A stretch of 64,000 nt of DNA, from positions 1,178,001 through 1,242,000 of the forward strand of contig OY756147.1 in the NCBI GenBank assembly GCA_963576785.1, written 5' to 3'. The translations under genes were made by a program, and so were the position numbers. Origin of the DNA: Chlorophyllum brunneum. Taxonomy: Eukaryota > Basidiomycota > Agaricomycetes > Agaricales > Agaricaceae. The notes beneath the pieces were generated by a model. The model did not search any database. It worked only from the letters and a program-made list of their open reading frames with translations, and was not told the origin of the DNA. Positions 61,619-64,000 of this stretch are shown here, one piece after another; position 1 is the first letter of the stretch, and every line of letters starts with the position of its first letter.

Positions 61619-62669
61619 ATGGCGGGTGTGCTGGACCCGTTTGCGAACACGCTGCAGTACATCAGCACTGTCAAAGTCCACCCTGCCTTTCCCTTTCTCA
61701 TCGGTCCCACCCTCCATGCTGCCAGAATCTCAATCGCATACCAGGCCAATGCCCGCAAATCTCCCGGCTCTCTCTCCTGGCCTACTTATACTGCTGGCTA
61801 CCTAATAATGGTCTGTCCACACGCACTTTCACCCACGAACCTCGCTAATGATACCGCACAGTGCTGGGGAGGAGGCCTCTTGTCCCACTTGATGCTGGGT
61901 CTCCCACCGCCCATGCTCTATTCCTTCGGACCATGGACCAACTACCTCACTGTCCACTTGGTCCTAACCACCCTCTTTACCTTTCTCCCTTCCGTGCGTC
62001 CTTCATTCCTCTTCTTCCATCCCGTACTTATACTTCTATCTCAGCTTCTCCACCCACCCACGTTCGATACCATTCTTTTCCCATTAGACGCCCTCGTTCG
62101 AACAACAGCTATCGTCGGAACCGTATCCCTTCTCTATCCCTCTTCTCCCTCTGTCAACCAAATCAATCCTCTATATGTAAACTCCCCTTTGACGCACATG
62201 ATTATTGGTGCACTTGCCTCTTCTGGAGGTGGCTTAGCTGCTGGAACGCTGGGTACTTGGACAAATCAGTGGGGGATGACTACTCCCCCAGTCTTACGCG
62301 CTGGCGTTGGTATATTGGGTAGTCTAGACGTCTGGGGTGGTTCCCTCGTCGGTATGTCCTTATATACGCATGGTTTGCTATTACTGACACTTTTGTCCCG
62401 TAGCCGCCGTATATGGAATGGCAATGGACCATCCAGCGTTTAAAGGCTCCCTGCCGGCCTTCCTCTCGCTCCCTTTCATCTCTCAGTTCGTCCAACTCGT
62501 ATTCCCTGGGTATTACGACACCTATGGCGTTGAGACGCTCGCATTCAAACATGCGGACGCGAGAGCTTTGGGTGGTTTATTCTTGACTTTGTTCTTCGGG
62601 TTGAGAGTGTACAATCTTCATTGGTCGGGAACGACCAAACCCGCCGCGGGAATGCAGAAGAATGACTGA
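61619..62669 (+). CDS. multispanning membrane protein, family not assigned
   Basis: Three exons (61619-61810, 61862-62351, 62404-62669), 315 aa. Several hydrophobic segments are present, with distinctive motifs PTYTAGYLIMCWGGGLLSHL, LGLPPPMLYS, PWTNYLTVHLVLTTLFTFLP, SSGGGLAAGTLGTW and a C-terminal LGGLFLTLFFGLRVYNLHW. The GG-rich segment in the first helices and the LLxGxPP motif loosely recall TRIC-type cation channels, but I cannot establish this. It has a short Lys-containing cytosolic tail. The same reading extends upstream to 61520, making the exact start uncertain. Confidence 0.72.
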
Positions 62670-62947
62670 AAGAAAACGGTCAAGGTCCAGTGACCGTTGA
62701 GCGTTGAGTTGTCCTCCACCACGTATTGTATTTGCTGTGCTGTATATTATAGATTCTCTGTCTCCAGATGGTGCTTGATGTTAAACCTAAAACGGTTCTT
62801 GGACGAATGAATGTTCGAAACCATCTTTACAAATACACTCCGTTTAGTTTCAATGCCCGTTCCCTGGCTACCCTCACTGAAGTTCGTGATGGATATTAAA
62901 ATATCATCAAGGTGTTAAGACACATATCCTCAACAGCACGCAACTCT
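62670..62947. other. short convergent 3' intergenic region
   Basis: Convergent 3' flanks of the membrane protein gene and the SMP-30-like gene. No gene. Confidence 0.4.
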
Positions 62948-64000
62948 TTAGGACACAACACCCTTCGCCGCAATCTTTGCCACAAACACCTTTGTCTCTG
63001 CCAAAATAACCAATCTACCAGGACCTGCAAACACCATATTGGCAGAGGACATATTGGTAAAGAATTTACCAAGTAATGTCCCATCAGGAGCAAACACCTA
63101 TGAACAAAAGGTGGGATTTCAATTGTTCTTCAAAACTTCATTTGCAAGTAGCACACGTACCTGGACACTATCAGCACAAGCGGTATATACATTCCCTTTG
63201 GAGTCGACTTGAATTCCATCTGGCACTCCCGCATCAACATATGCCAACACCCGACGATTCATAAACGCGTGCGTATCAGGATCGACATCAAATGCATAAC
63301 TGTACATGTCAGTCTATAACCACAGCGTGAAAGACACAACTTACAGCGTGGACGGTTCAGTTGGAGCTCCACCTGATGCACCCGTGTCGGCGCTGTGGAT
63401 AAATTGTCAGTAAACCCTCGAGATAAGACAGAGCGATGCAAGCTTACATGTACGCAGTTCGACCGTCTGCTGTAAACGCAATACCGTTCGGTTTATCAAA
63501 ATCTGTGGCCACAACGCGTACAGCGCGTGTATCCAGGTCGAAACGATATACTTGGCCCCGTATAAGCGGGGCATCGCGGAACTTGTTGATAAATCCATAA
63601 CTGTCGAAATAAATAAATCCGACCCGCTTCACAAAACCAAGGACGTACATGGTATCCGTGAAGAACAGTTTCCCACTCGGTGGATGTATTTTAACATCAT
63701 TGAGAGAGTCAAATTGACGACCATAGTAATTATTTAAAAGTAATGTGACATTGTTGGGCGAATTGGGGTTGACGAGTGCGATTGAAGGTGGTCGTGGTCC
63801 ACGACCCGAGTTGATGAGAATGATATCACCTCTGAACGGTCCCGTACCGCCATTTGTCATTTGGATACTGTCAGATAGTGGGATCTACACAACATTCAGC
63901 CTAACTCCCATAAAATAAAAAAGAACGTACTTGAGTAATTGGTACATTCACCGTCCTACCCCCATTCTCCTTGATCATCCGCTCGGCTTCAGCCAAACTA
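62948..64000 (-). CDS. SMP-30/gluconolactonase-like beta-propeller (5' end beyond right edge)
   Basis: Exons 63931-64000 (continuing off the edge), 63448-63884, 63345-63392, 63161-63299 and 62948-63097, all in frame. Propeller motifs: NVPITQIPLSDSIQMTNG, SLNDVKIHPPSGKLFFTDT, ATDFDKPNGIAFTADGRTAY, GVPDGIQVDSKGNVYTACAD, VFAPDGTLLGKF. The repeated LNDV..P.G..FFTD, KPNGIAF and GVPDGI..D..GNVY pattern is diagnostic for the SMP-30/gluconolactonase/LRE-like family, a metal-dependent lactonase or phosphotriesterase fold. Substrate unknown. The N-terminus, including any signal peptide, lies outside the window. Confidence 0.85.

Overview
The window is nuclear DNA from a filamentous basidiomycete, most likely an agaricomycete. 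The genes are packed with GT-AG introns of about 45-70 nt, and many exons are very short. The families present fit that group: a PriA-like cysteine-rich secreted protein, a NACHT NLR-like gene, paired fungal 7TM proteins, a basidiomycete-type P450, a five-domain AROM protein and secreted CAZymes. I rebuilt gene models by hand from splice sites and homology-like motifs. For most models the summed exon lengths divide by three and the frame stays open, which is the main support for the boundaries.

Layout. 0-6 kb: a UBR7-like ubiquitin ligase (cut by the left edge) diverges from a stand-alone hydantoinase-B/5-oxoprolinase-type gene, followed by a WASP homologue. 6-8.3 kb: gene-poor. 8.3-17 kb: a small serine-rich protein, then three secreted glycoside hydrolases in a row on the + strand (GH12, GH105, GH92). 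17-21 kb: a small basidiomycete protein and three EF-hand genes, of which two (canonical calmodulin and a calmodulin-like protein) share intron positions and the third is strongly diverged. 21-24.5 kb: a tRNA-Thr with a 10-nt intron and a NACHT gene with apparent frameshifts. 24.5-28.5 kb: gene-poor, ending in a damaged-looking 7TM gene. 28.5-36 kb: NDUFA2 (complex I), a RAX1-like RGS membrane protein, a carboxymuconolactone decarboxylase-alpha/beta-hydrolase fusion, and MED8. 37-47 kb: a P450, a mitochondrial HMG-box protein, an APH-like kinase fold, a BCS1-like AAA protein, TFB5 and ribose-5-phosphate isomerase. 47.7-52.8 kb: AROM. 53.8-57.6 kb: two tandem 7TM paralogues. 57.8-64 kb: the PriA-like modular protein, V-ATPase subunit E, a multispanning membrane protein, and an SMP-30/gluconolactonase-like gene cut by the right edge.

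How genes may work together (inference). The GH12/GH105/GH92 run could act on plant xyloglucan, pectin fragments and mannosylated glycans outside the cell. The decarboxylase-hydrolase fusion is what the fungal beta-ketoadipate route needs to open and decarboxylate carboxymuconolactone made from aromatic acids. Ribose-5-phosphate isomerase lies next to AROM, linking the pentose phosphate pathway and shikimate pathway by position only. Most other genes are ordinary housekeeping genes.
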